Below, piece by piece: positions 12,776 to 20,782 of a stretch of 64,000 bases of DNA (its first letter is position 1; every line of letters starts with the position of its first letter). The notes under the pieces are model-generated. The model was not told where the DNA came from, made no database searches, and saw only the letters and a program-made list of their open reading frames with translations. Position numbers and translations under genes: made by a program. The stretch comes from an uncultured Brachybacterium sp. (GTDB taxonomy: Bacteria; Actinomycetota; Actinomycetes; Actinomycetales; Dermabacteraceae), in NCBI RefSeq assembly GCF_947500705.1, contig NZ_CANMSY010000001.1, positions 124,001-188,000 on the forward strand, written 5' to 3'.

Positions 12776-15715
12776 TCAAGCACTCTTCCGGTATGTGGCA
12801 TTGAACACCGCGCTAGCGAGCCATTGCTTGAAGCTGCTGTTGTCCTGGAACTCTTTGAAGAGCTGAGTGTCGTCTGAGATGAGACGCAGCATGACCTGGC
12901 TGAGGGCACGGTCGCTCTCGACGCGGGCGTTCACTGGGTCGTCGTTGGCCTGCGCATTCTTGTAGGCCTCGTCCTCGGACACCAGGCGCGGGATCTCTTC
13001 GGTGATGAACCGCTGGACACGATCGGCGTCGTTCCACTCGATGTTGCCAAAGTGATCGTTGAAGCTTCGGACGATCGCCGAGAGTCTCTCAAGCTCCGGG
13101 TCCGAAAGGTGTCCTCCGCCGTTGGGCGGTGGTGGCGCGAGAATGCCATCTGCGTCTTCAAGCACGATCTTCATCGCGTTGAGCTTCTCAGCGCGATAAG
13201 ACTCCAAGTCGATGTTCTCGAGGATTCCGGCGGCGAGATCCTCTTCCTTGGGAGCCGGCAGCTTGGGCACGAGGTGGTCAAGGAAGATCGATCGCTTCTC
13301 CCACTCAGCGCTACCGTAGGGCAGGACGGTGGAGAGGAAGTTGTACGTGCGAAGGAAGGCTTTGGCATCGCCCTTGAACTTCACCTGGTCATCTTCGTCA
13401 GGGAGTTCGATGTACTCAGCGACGCTTGTATCCAGCAGAGGGTCCAGCTGGTCGCGCCTCTCCCCCGCCAGGTACCGGCTAACAAATTCTTCGACCTGCT
13501 CAGGTGTGTAGATCCCGAATGCGTCGAGGTCGTTGATCAGGTCATGCAACTTGTTGGCATCTGTCTCTTCAGCCAGCACGGTCGTGCGGTAGTACGGTTC
13601 AAACGCGCGCTGGATCTCCTCAGCATCGTTGGCAAAGTCGAGAACGAAGGTGTCGTGCTTCGCCGGATGTGCCCGATTGAGCCGCGACAGCGTCTGCACC
13701 GCCAGGACACCCGACAACGCCTTGTCCACGTACATCGTGTGCAGCAGTGGCTCGTCGTAGCCGGTTTGGAACTTGTTCGCGACGACGAGGATCCGATTCG
13801 GGTCGGTCTTCACCTGCTCGGCGATCGCGTTGGAGGGGAAGCCATTCAAGCTTGCCTCGGTGACTTTCAGTCCTTTGTACTCGTGCTCACCAGAGAAGGC
13901 GACGACCGCCTTGTACGGGCTCTTGCGGGCTGCGAGCGCGTCACGAATCGCATGGAAGTACTCGATGCACCGTGCGATCGACGAAGTTACGACCATTGCC
14001 CGCGCTTGGCCGCCGATCTTCCGCTTCGCAACCACCTGGGCAAGGAAGTGCTCGATCACGATGTCGGTCTTCTGAGCAATGGCGTGCTCGTTGCCCTCGA
14101 CATAGGTGCGAAGTTTCTTCGAGGCGCGCTTCGCATCGAACTCAGGATCGTCCTCCACGGTCTTCATCAGCTTGTAATAGCTGCCGACCGGCGTGTAGTT
14201 GGAGAGGACATCGACGATGAAGCCCTCCTGAATCGCCTGCTTCATCGTGTACGAATGGAATGGTCGGAAGCTGGTGCCTCCTTCGGCGTTGGGCACCGGC
14301 TCGCCGAATATCTCGAGCGTCTTGTTTTTAGGCGTCGCCGTGAAAGCGAAGTAGCTCGCGTTCGTCAGCAGCTTCTTACCCTCGATGATCCGGTTGATCC
14401 GATCCTCGACGGTGTCTTCGTCGTGGGCCTCGATGCCGCCGAGTGCGCTCGAGACGGCCGCCGAAGTCTTCGACCCCTGGGACGAGTGCGCCTCGTCGAT
14501 AACGATGGCGAACCTACGGTCACGATGGTCTGCTCCGATGTCATCCAGGATGTACGGGAACTTCTGCACCGTGGTGACGATGATCTTCTTGCCCGCCGTG
14601 ATCGCACGGCGAAGATCTCCGGAGCGGTCGGCATGAACCACGGTCGATCCCACCTGCAGGAACGACTTGATGGTTTGCGTGAGCTGGCTGTCAAGGATGA
14701 TGCGGTCGGTGACGACGATGATCGAGTCGAACGCGATCCGACCAGCATGTGTGGCCTCGGTGAGCTGGTGAGTCAGCCAGGCAATCGAGTTTGACTTGCC
14801 ACTGCCAGCCGAGTGTTGAATGAGATAGCGACGACCAGCACCGTTCGCCTCCACATCGGACAGGAGTTGGCGCACGACATCGAGCTGGTGATACCGAGGG
14901 AAGATCGCCTTGGAGACCTTCTTGCCAGTCTTCTGGCTCTTTTCAACCACGATCTGCGCATAGTTCTCGATGATCCCGGCGAGACTCTGCGGCGCGAGCA
15001 CTCGCCGCCACACGTAGTCCGTCATAACTCCATCGGGATTCGGCGGGTTACCCGCACCATCGTTGAATCCTTGGTCGAACGGCAAGAACCACGATGAAGC
15101 GCCCTTGAGCTCGGTGCAGAATCGTGCGCGCTGATCGTCCAGGGCGAAGTGTGCGATCGTCCGTCCGAACCCGAACAGCGGCTCACGAAGATCGCGGTCG
15201 CGCTGGTACTGCTGAACGGCGTCTTCCACCGTTTGGTTCGTGATGTTGTTCTTCAATTCGAACGTAAAGATGGGCAGACCGTTGACGAACGCCACAAGGT
15301 CGACGGCATCCCCCGGGTTACTAACGCTGTGATGCACTTGCCGCGTGACGACGAACCGGTTCGCGGCGAAATGCTCAGCAGCCTTCGGGTTCCCAGCTGC
15401 GGGCGTCGGGTAGTACAGGTCGACGTGCAGACCGAGATGGTCGATGCCGTTTCGCAAGACGTGGACGACACCCCGCCGCGTGATCTCACCCTGGAGCCGA
15501 GCGAGGAACTTATGACGCGTGGGAGTGTCCGATGCGAGCCCGAGCGAGTCGACGAGATCGGGCTGGGTTGAGTCGATGAACGCAACGAAGTGCTCCAGAT
15601 CGATCGCGTAGGAAGCGACGTAGTCGCCGGGTGCCCCCGCGGTCCAGCCTCCCTCGCTCATCTGAGTGACGATGAGCGTTTCCAAGCTCTCCTCGTTGAG
15701 TCGCTGCATGTTCAC
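12776..15715 (-). CDS. hsdR: Type I restriction endonuclease subunit R
   Basis: 979 residues, the DNA-translocating and cleaving subunit of a type I restriction-modification enzyme. The N-terminal nuclease domain shows D139 (DAVDLVAFVNG), E153-x-K155 (FTFELKN) and QQYQRDR. The superfamily 2 motor has Walker A HSAGSGKSNS (about 301-310), DEAH at 407-410, FTATPKNKT and the motif VI region QTLSRLNRAH. The last ~150 residues are the helical assembly domain. It is the last gene of hsdM-hsdS-hsdR, overlapping hsdS by 4 bp, so the operon is co-translated. Length is normal and all motifs are present, so it should be active. Confidence 0.95.
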   Translation of the reverse strand: MNMQRLNEESLETLIVTQMSEGGWTAGAPGDYVASYAIDLEHFVAFIDSTQPDLVDSLGLASDTPTRHKFLARLQGEITRRGVVHVLRNGIDHLGLHVDLYYPTPAAGNPKAAEHFAANRFVVTRQVHHSVSNPGDAVDLVAFVNGLPIFTFELKNNITNQTVEDAVQQYQRDRDLREPLFGFGRTIAHFALDDQRARFCTELKGASSWFLPFDQGFNDGAGNPPNPDGVMTDYVWRRVLAPQSLAGIIENYAQIVVEKSQKTGKKVSKAIFPRYHQLDVVRQLLSDVEANGAGRRYLIQHSAGSGKSNSIAWLTHQLTEATHAGRIAFDSIIVVTDRIILDSQLTQTIKSFLQVGSTVVHADRSGDLRRAITAGKKIIVTTVQKFPYILDDIGADHRDRRFAIVIDEAHSSQGSKTSAAVSSALGGIEAHDEDTVEDRINRIIEGKKLLTNASYFAFTATPKNKTLEIFGEPVPNAEGGTSFRPFHSYTMKQAIQEGFIVDVLSNYTPVGSYYKLMKTVEDDPEFDAKRASKKLRTYVEGNEHAIAQKTDIVIEHFLAQVVAKRKIGGQARAMVVTSSIARCIEYFHAIRDALAARKSPYKAVVAFSGEHEYKGLKVTEASLNGFPSNAIAEQVKTDPNRILVVANKFQTGYDEPLLHTMYVDKALSGVLAVQTLSRLNRAHPAKHDTFVLDFANDAEEIQRAFEPYYRTTVLAEETDANKLHDLINDLDAFGIYTPEQVEEFVSRYLAGERRDQLDPLLDTSVAEYIELPDEDDQVKFKGDAKAFLRTYNFLSTVLPYGSAEWEKRSIFLDHLVPKLPAPKEEDLAAGILENIDLESYRAEKLNAMKIVLEDADGILAPPPPNGGGHLSDPELERLSAIVRSFNDHFGNIEWNDADRVQRFITEEIPRLVSEDEAYKNAQANDDPVNARVESDRALSQVMLRLISDDTQLFKEFQDNSSFKQWLASAVFNATYRKSA

Positions 15716-17067
15716 TCCTCGCCTTCGCTCAGTGCTTCCTCAAGATCATCATCGGTTGCTGAGACCGTGTTGTCGAACGATTCTGGTGCGTCCGGCAAGG
15801 TCGCTGCGATGGCACGGACGTCAACCTGGCCTGTGACCACATCCGCGACCAGTCGGGCCCGGAACTCTCGGAGTAGGTCAACCTCACGCGAGAGTTTGAC
15901 CGTGATCTGGGTGAAATTGGCATCGATCGCTTCAAGCTCTCGAATGATCCTGTGTTGGACATCCAACCCAGGTACTGGCACTCGAAGCCCACGAACATCT
16001 GCGCCGCTCAACTTGTACGTCCCCACGGCTGTGCGACAGGTCGCTTCGATCTGCTCCCTAACCGCAGGTGAATTCAAAACGGCCACAACAAATCGGGAGT
16101 CAATGCCAGTTCGGAACCGCATTCTCATGAGGAGATCTGGGTAGATCCGATCCGGCATATCAACCGAGACTCGGCCTGCGCGACCCACAAGCTTAAGGTT
16201 CCCGTTGCCACGCACTATAAGTACGTCACCGGCTCGTAACGCGTACTTACCGACGTCCCGAACCGCCGATCGCTCGACATACTTAATATCTGACTCCCAG
16301 ACATCAACCATGCCGCCCCGGACCACAGAAATACTTACGGTCTGAAGGTCCCCAGACTCGGAGATTTCCGGAGAGACGCCATTCGTCGGGCCTTCCCAAA
16401 CGATGTTCGCCAGACGTTGCTCCGGGCCAAGACCCTGCAGGAGCGGGGCTCGCTGGACGTTTGCTTGCTCATTCAAAAGGGACATGAGGTGACGCTTGGC
16501 GGCGATGGCCTTGTCGATGCGAGCGTTAGCGTGAGCGAGATACTTCACGATCGCCGCCTGCTCCTCCGCTGGCGGAACCGGGAAGCGAATCATCTTGAAG
16601 TGCTCTGGCCTTAGGCTCCATTGGTCGGACGTAATGCCATAAGACCAGCGCTCGGCTTCCTTCGCAAACTGCGGGGTGCGCAGGATGTGGTGTAAATATC
16701 TTGTGAGAGCATTCCGCGGCGTCATTACGATATAGGCGGGGCTAACAATTCCGCGAAAGGTTGAGCCCCCTGCCGCCCCTTGCCACGCGCGCATCTTGTT
16801 ATAGACGACATCCCCGGACTCTACGAGTTTGTATTTTGATTTGTCGGCGTTTGACGAATCCTTCTTCGCAGACGAGGACAGGAGATCGGCTTGAGGAATT
16901 ACGCCGCGTCCTACAGTCACTGAGAGCATCTTTTCATCACCGTGCCCGGCATCCTTGCGCTCAGCAAAGATGGTTCGGGCAGGCTCCCAGGACCAGGAAA
17001 CAGGTACCTCGGCCAGCCAATCACCTGCAACTTTGTACGAGCCGTACTTAGGGAGATTGCGAAACAT
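15712..17067 (-). CDS. hsdS: Type I restriction-modification specificity subunit S
   Basis: 451 residues with the two-target-recognition-domain layout. TRD1 starts with AGDWLAEVPVSWSWEPARTIF and ends near FPVPPAEEQAAIVKYLAHANARIDKAI, the first coiled-coil spacer. TRD2 follows (ISESGDLQTVSIS...) and ends with VPGLDVQHRIIRELEAIDANFTQITVKLSREVDLLREFRARLVADVVTGQVDV, the second spacer. It determines the bipartite DNA sequence methylated by HsdM and spared by HsdR; the sequence itself cannot be predicted by eye. It shares its first base pair with the last of hsdM (17067) and overlaps hsdR. The TRDs use more A/T-ending codons than hsdM, as is usual when recognition domains are exchanged. Confidence 0.93.
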   Translation of the reverse strand: MFRNLPKYGSYKVAGDWLAEVPVSWSWEPARTIFAERKDAGHGDEKMLSVTVGRGVIPQADLLSSSAKKDSSNADKSKYKLVESGDVVYNKMRAWQGAAGGSTFRGIVSPAYIVMTPRNALTRYLHHILRTPQFAKEAERWSYGITSDQWSLRPEHFKMIRFPVPPAEEQAAIVKYLAHANARIDKAIAAKRHLMSLLNEQANVQRAPLLQGLGPEQRLANIVWEGPTNGVSPEISESGDLQTVSISVVRGGMVDVWESDIKYVERSAVRDVGKYALRAGDVLIVRGNGNLKLVGRAGRVSVDMPDRIYPDLLMRMRFRTGIDSRFVVAVLNSPAVREQIEATCRTAVGTYKLSGADVRGLRVPVPGLDVQHRIIRELEAIDANFTQITVKLSREVDLLREFRARLVADVVTGQVDVRAIAATLPDAPESFDNTVSATDDDLEEALSEGEE

Positions 17068-19037
17068 CAGTCCTCACCCGCGATCTCAGCGATGAGGTCG
17101 TCAGTCTCTGCCTCGAGAGCACGGATGTCAGCTTGAATCTCGGCTAGCGTGCGCATCGACGCTGGCTTGTAGAAGTGGCGCGTGAAGGAGATCTCGTAGC
17201 CGATCTTTGTCTTCGACTCATCAATCCAGGCATCCTGCGCGTATGGCGTGACCTCACGCCGGAAGAACGCCTCAGCTCCGTTGGCGTAGCCGCCTTCCGG
17301 CTCAGTGAGCGGGACCTGCTCAGTGTCTCGAAGTTCAGTGTCGGGCTCGTACTCCACCACTCGAGTTCGCCCGTCGATGACCGCCTCGTATCGACCGCGC
17401 AGCGGGTCGGGCACGGCAGCGTACGGGAGCGCCTTCTTGATGACCGGGGGCGCGGTCTCGTCGCGCACACCGTCTTCCTTGAGTTGCTTGATCTCCTTCG
17501 CGGTGTACACGCGGTTCGGGTCCACGCCGACGATGCGCAGCGGTCGCTCGACGGTGATCTTCTGGTAGCCGAAGTCGACCCCGTCGAACACCTTGGAGCA
17601 ATCGGTGTCGTCGTACTGGTCGAATGCGGTGAAGGCCTCGAGCACCATGTCGGCGTCGGTCGCACTGATTTCCACGCCCTTCTCGCCGAGGTTCTTGCGC
17701 AGCGGTGTCGACCAGCCTGTGGCATCGATGAGCTGAACTTTGCCTTTGCGGCGCTCTTCCTTTCGGTTCGAGAGCACCCACACATAGGTGGCGATGCCGG
17801 TGTTGTAGAACATCTTGAGCGGCAGCGCGACGATCGCTTCGAGCCAGTCATTTTCGATGATCCACCGGCGGATGTTGCTCTCGCCCTGGCCGGCGTCGCC
17901 CGTGAAGAGCGACGACCCGTTGTGCACAGACGCGATCCGGGAGCCGCGATCGGTTTCCTGCTTCATCTTCGAGATCAGGTTTGCGAGGAACATCAGCTGC
18001 CCGTCGCTGCTGCGCGTGACAAGCGAGTATTCGCTGTCGCCATCGTGAGTCACAATGAACCGAGGGTCGATGATCTTCTTCGCGCCGCCGAGCCGGTCCT
18101 GGTCGGTCTTCCAACTCTTGCCGTACGGCGGATTCGAGAGCATGAAGTCGAACTCTTGGCCCGCGAACGCATCGTTGGAGAGGGTCGAGTACTCCGGGCC
18201 ACCGACGATGTTGTCTGCAGCCTTGCCATCGCCTTTGAGGATCAGGTCGGCCTTCGCGATCGCATACGTCTCGGCGTTGATCTCCTGCCCGTACAAGTGG
18301 GTCGAAACCTTCTTGCCAGACGATTCCGTGAGGTGATGCAGCGTCTCCTCAGCGACGGTCAGCATGCCGCCGGTGCCCATAGCGCCGTCGTAGAGGCGGT
18401 ACGTGCCCGACGGGATGGCGTCAGCGATCGGTTCGAACATCAGCCGGGTCATGAGTCGGACGGCGTCGCGCGGTGTCCAGTGCTCGCCGGCCTCTTCGTT
18501 GTTCTCCTCGTTGAAGCGGCGCACAAGTTCTTCGAAGACCGTGCCCATCCCGTGGTTGTCCATCCTCGCTGGGGAGAGATCGAGATCTGGGGCGAGGAAC
18601 TTCTCGATCAACGCACCGAGCGCGTCGGCCTTCGTGAGCCGAGGTAGCTGGTTACGGAACTCGAAGTTCTCGATGATCTCCTGCACATTGGGCGAAAACC
18701 CGTCCAGGTACGCCTCGAAGTTCTGCCTAAGGCGCGTCGAGTTCGATACGTGGCGCAGGTCCTGCAGCGAGAAACCAGACGTGTTGTAGAAGTCCTGCCT
18801 GGCCGCATCCCGCAGCGGTGCGTCCTGGTCGGCGACGCCTGCCTCATCCAGCATCTTCTTCATCGCCATCACTGCATCGCGCGTCGTGCCGAGGACGCTG
18901 TCCAGGCGACGCAGGACCGTGAAGGGAAGGATCACGTCCCGGTACTTGCCTCGGACATAGAGGTCGCGGAGCACATCGTCAGCGATATTCCAGATGAGCG
19001 CCACGATTCGAGAGTGGTTGATGGAGCTGTGTGGCAC
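17067..19037 (-). CDS. hsdM: Type I restriction-modification N6-adenine methyltransferase subunit M
   Basis: 656 residues. The HsdM N-terminal helical domain (about 1-160) is followed by the class I N6-adenine methyltransferase. S-adenosylmethionine motif I is DGAMGTGGML (217-226) and the catalytic motif IV is SNPPYG (301-306). The tail carries an S-contacting coiled coil (MRTLAEIQADIRALEAETDDLIAEIAGED). The start is GTG/ATG context at 19037. First gene of the hsdMSR operon; transcription likely starts in the 185 bp that separate it from the small XRE regulator upstream on the same strand. All catalytic motifs are intact. Confidence 0.95.
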   Translation of the reverse strand: MPHSSINHSRIVALIWNIADDVLRDLYVRGKYRDVILPFTVLRRLDSVLGTTRDAVMAMKKMLDEAGVADQDAPLRDAARQDFYNTSGFSLQDLRHVSNSTRLRQNFEAYLDGFSPNVQEIIENFEFRNQLPRLTKADALGALIEKFLAPDLDLSPARMDNHGMGTVFEELVRRFNEENNEEAGEHWTPRDAVRLMTRLMFEPIADAIPSGTYRLYDGAMGTGGMLTVAEETLHHLTESSGKKVSTHLYGQEINAETYAIAKADLILKGDGKAADNIVGGPEYSTLSNDAFAGQEFDFMLSNPPYGKSWKTDQDRLGGAKKIIDPRFIVTHDGDSEYSLVTRSSDGQLMFLANLISKMKQETDRGSRIASVHNGSSLFTGDAGQGESNIRRWIIENDWLEAIVALPLKMFYNTGIATYVWVLSNRKEERRKGKVQLIDATGWSTPLRKNLGEKGVEISATDADMVLEAFTAFDQYDDTDCSKVFDGVDFGYQKITVERPLRIVGVDPNRVYTAKEIKQLKEDGVRDETAPPVIKKALPYAAVPDPLRGRYEAVIDGRTRVVEYEPDTELRDTEQVPLTEPEGGYANGAEAFFRREVTPYAQDAWIDESKTKIGYEISFTRHFYKPASMRTLAEIQADIRALEAETDDLIAEIAGED

Positions 19038-19222
19038 GGGGATCCTTCACTGGTGACTAGACAACCTGCCGAGCGGCGGTGCTGGCACTGGTAATGCCGC
19101 CCAACACTGAAGGTAGACGGCAACACTGACATTCTCTCAGCTCGCGCGAGACCTTGTATGCCCAGACAGGATCCGCGCGACGCCGCCCGCTCGCCACGCA
19201 AGAGCGGCTCAAGCACCGACCG

Positions 19223-19465
19223 TCACCGTCGGATGATCAGGGACTGAGCCTCGACCTCGAGCTGTTCAGCGAGGGCGTCGACCGAATCCAGCGTGAGGTT
19301 GCGCTCCCCACGCTCGATCCCGGCGAGGTATCGAGTCGATACACCGAGCTCTTCAGCAAGACCTTCCTGCGATAGCCGACGCGCAAGGCGCAGATCGCGC
19401 ACCTGCGCTCCGAGCACCTTCTTCAGCGGTTCTGTCACACAACCAGCCTCGGGTCTGGTAGTCAT
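19223..19465 (-). CDS. Small XRE-family helix-turn-helix regulator
   Basis: 80 residues; an internal GTG at 19438 is an alternative start. The domain QVRDLRLARRLSQEGLAEELGVSTRYLAGIERGERNLTLDSVDALAEQLEVE is a complete helix-turn-helix of the Cro/CI type with the usual ERG-x-RN-x-T signature. It lies directly upstream of hsdM on the same strand and divergent from the Cys-rich/DUF4096 gene. It resembles controller proteins of restriction-modification systems in size and position, so control of hsdMSR is the simplest inference. Control of the divergent gene is equally possible. Confidence 0.85.
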   Translation of the reverse strand: MTTRPEAGCVTEPLKKVLGAQVRDLRLARRLSQEGLAEELGVSTRYLAGIERGERNLTLDSVDALAEQLEVEAQSLIIRR

Positions 19466-19557
19466 GACTTCCAGAAAGTTATCGCTTCCAGTTGCAGTCG
19501 AGGCAGGGTCGCTCGCGACTCGAACTGAGCCGCATCAAGACCTCGAAGGAGAGGAGC

Positions 19558-20451
19558 ATGGCCATGCCCGATTCGCAGCAGATCCCCGACGGGAGCTCGC
19601 CAGCTCTCCCCCGCGTCCTGCACACACCGCGCAGCAGGGCACTGCTCTCGGAATCGTGGGCTCAAGCAGAGGAGGCGAAGCGGATGGAGCGGGCAGGCGA
19701 CGACCTCCAGCTTCCGTATGAAGCCTATGCAGCCGGTGAACCCTGCCGCGCATGTGGGCGCGCCCTTCTCGGCGAGCCGGCCCTGGGCATGGACGAAGAG
19801 AGCCTTGCGCAGATCAACGCCGCCAATGCCGAGTTCCGAGCCGAGCACAAGGCATGCAACATGGGTGTTTGGCGTCTCGAGAACAACAGGGTGGAGCACT
19901 GCCACCTGTGCTGTCCGTTCCCGCCACTTTCGCCGACTCAGCGCGATGAGCTCCGACAGCTCCTATACCCACCATCATTGCACATCGACCGCAGCGCCAC
20001 TTGGCGAGTGGAACTGACCTGCCAGCACGTCGAGACCTTGGTCGGGCATTCCCCTCGCTACGTTGAGCCAACCGTCCAATGCACCGAATGCGCTGTCATC
20101 CGCGGCGTGGTCAAAGCCGTGCGAATCGATGACCAGGCGAAGGCTGGTGACGGCGGCAGCGACATCGAGGGCCTCCAGCCCGACTATCAACGACTCACAG
20201 ATGAGCAATGGAGCTGGATCAAGCACATCGTCCACACAGAAGAGGGCGCTCGCCGCGGGCGGCCACGCACTGACATACGCACGATCGTCGACGCGGCTCT
20301 CTACAAGACCCGCACCGGCATCTCGTGGCGCGAGCTCCCAGCTGAGTTCGGGTCATGGCAGACCGCCTTGCGCCGGCACAACCAACTGATCGCGAGCTCC
20401 CAGTGGGACGAGATCACTCGCACTCTGGCGGAACCAGACCTGCCCCAGTGA
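19558..20451 (+). CDS. Cys-rich protein with C-terminal IS5-type DUF4096 DNA-binding domain, uncharacterised
   Basis: 297 residues from the ATG at 19558, which has AAGGAGAGGAG before it. The N-terminal half has paired cysteines compatible with two zinc ribbons: C63-x2-C66 with C115-x2-C118, and C155-x-H157 with C175-x2-C178. Residues 213-290 are the DUF4096 domain found at the start of IS5-family transposases (LTDEQWSWIKHIV, GRPRTDIRTIVDAALYKTRT, WRELPAEFGSWQTALRRH). No DDE catalytic domain follows: the gene stops after this domain and only a hairpin and a displaced ychF end lie beyond. So it is not a transposase as such. A truncated copy ends at the same point at 23828, next to the live ychF. 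A role in targeting or regulating insertion at ychF is possible but unproven. Confidence 0.7.
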   Translation: MAMPDSQQIPDGSSPALPRVLHTPRSRALLSESWAQAEEAKRMERAGDDLQLPYEAYAAGEPCRACGRALLGEPALGMDEESLAQINAANAEFRAEHKACNMGVWRLENNRVEHCHLCCPFPPLSPTQRDELRQLLYPPSLHIDRSATWRVELTCQHVETLVGHSPRYVEPTVQCTECAVIRGVVKAVRIDDQAKAGDGGSDIEGLQPDYQRLTDEQWSWIKHIVHTEEGARRGRPRTDIRTIVDAALYKTRTGISWRELPAEFGSWQTALRRHNQLIASSQWDEITRTLAEPDLPQ

Positions 20452-20760
20452 ACTGCGGCGTCGTTGAGACGACCCACTTTTGAGTCAGCGCTTAGACCGA
20501 GAAATCGCCCCCGAGCGACTCTATCTTGCCCCGGAACTGGCCAGCCGATTGCCTGCTCCGCCACACACCGCGAAAGCAAGACTCGGCCCCTGCGGAAGCT
20601 CCGCAGGGGCCGATCAAAATCCCAGGCCGGCGGCACTAATACTTAGTATCTGTTAGTCGACCGGAACTCGTCCGCCGAGCCAGATAGGAATCCGCGGAGG
20701 CAAACCCCTGGTCGGACGCCCTTTTTTAGACATTGAATCTGAATTCAACTACGTTACGCA
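20089..20760. repeat. 0.7-kb direct repeat, left copy
   Basis: Bases from the TGCGCTGTCATCCGCGGCGTGG stretch to beyond the displaced ychF end are repeated at 23467-24160 with scattered differences. The unit contains the DUF4096 coding part, a 14-bp-stem hairpin, a conserved TCGGAACTCGTCCGCC block, a T6 run and the ychF 3' end. The two copies flank the TIR-STAND gene. Confidence 0.8.
20583..20613. terminator. Perfect 14-bp stem, 3-nt loop hairpin
   Basis: Arms TCGGCCCCTGCGGA and TCCGCAGGGGCCGA around AGC. It follows the DUF4096 gene by about 130 bp. No T-run follows directly, so it may be a bidirectional or factor-assisted terminator, or a structural part of the repeat unit. An identical hairpin lies at 23985-24015. 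Confidence 0.6.
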
Positions 20761-20761
20761 T
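20726..20761 (-). repeat. Displaced ychF 3' end (att-like site 1)
   Basis: The minus strand reads MRNVVEFRFNV-TAA; the last eight residues and the stop are those of the live YchF. Even the T6 run and AGACATT after the stop match the bases at 24125-24137. This is the closest of the displaced copies to the current ychF end and lies 22 bp from the 3' end of the TIR-STAND gene. Confidence 0.75.
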
Positions 20762-20782
20762 CCGGCAAACATCAAGTCCTGA

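Larger units (their letters stand above)
20452..20782. other. Non-coding stretch with hairpin and ychF-derived site
   Basis: About 330 bp without a gene between the DUF4096 gene and the 3' end of the TIR-STAND gene. It holds the 14-bp-stem hairpin (20583-20613) and the displaced ychF end (20726-20752). Confidence 0.6.

Noticed and set aside
13052-14794. Long plus-strand frame (580 codons) across the hsdR gene
   Set aside because: It lies antisense to a gene with all type I R-subunit motifs and has no recognisable domain; a high-GC shadow frame.
17175-18647. Long plus-strand frame (490 codons) across hsdM
   Set aside because: Antisense to the methyltransferase with intact motifs; low-complexity composition.
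19558-20451. Active IS5-family transposase
   Set aside because: Only the N-terminal DUF4096 module is present, at the C-terminus of the protein; no DDE domain in any frame after it and no terminal inverted repeats or target duplication found.
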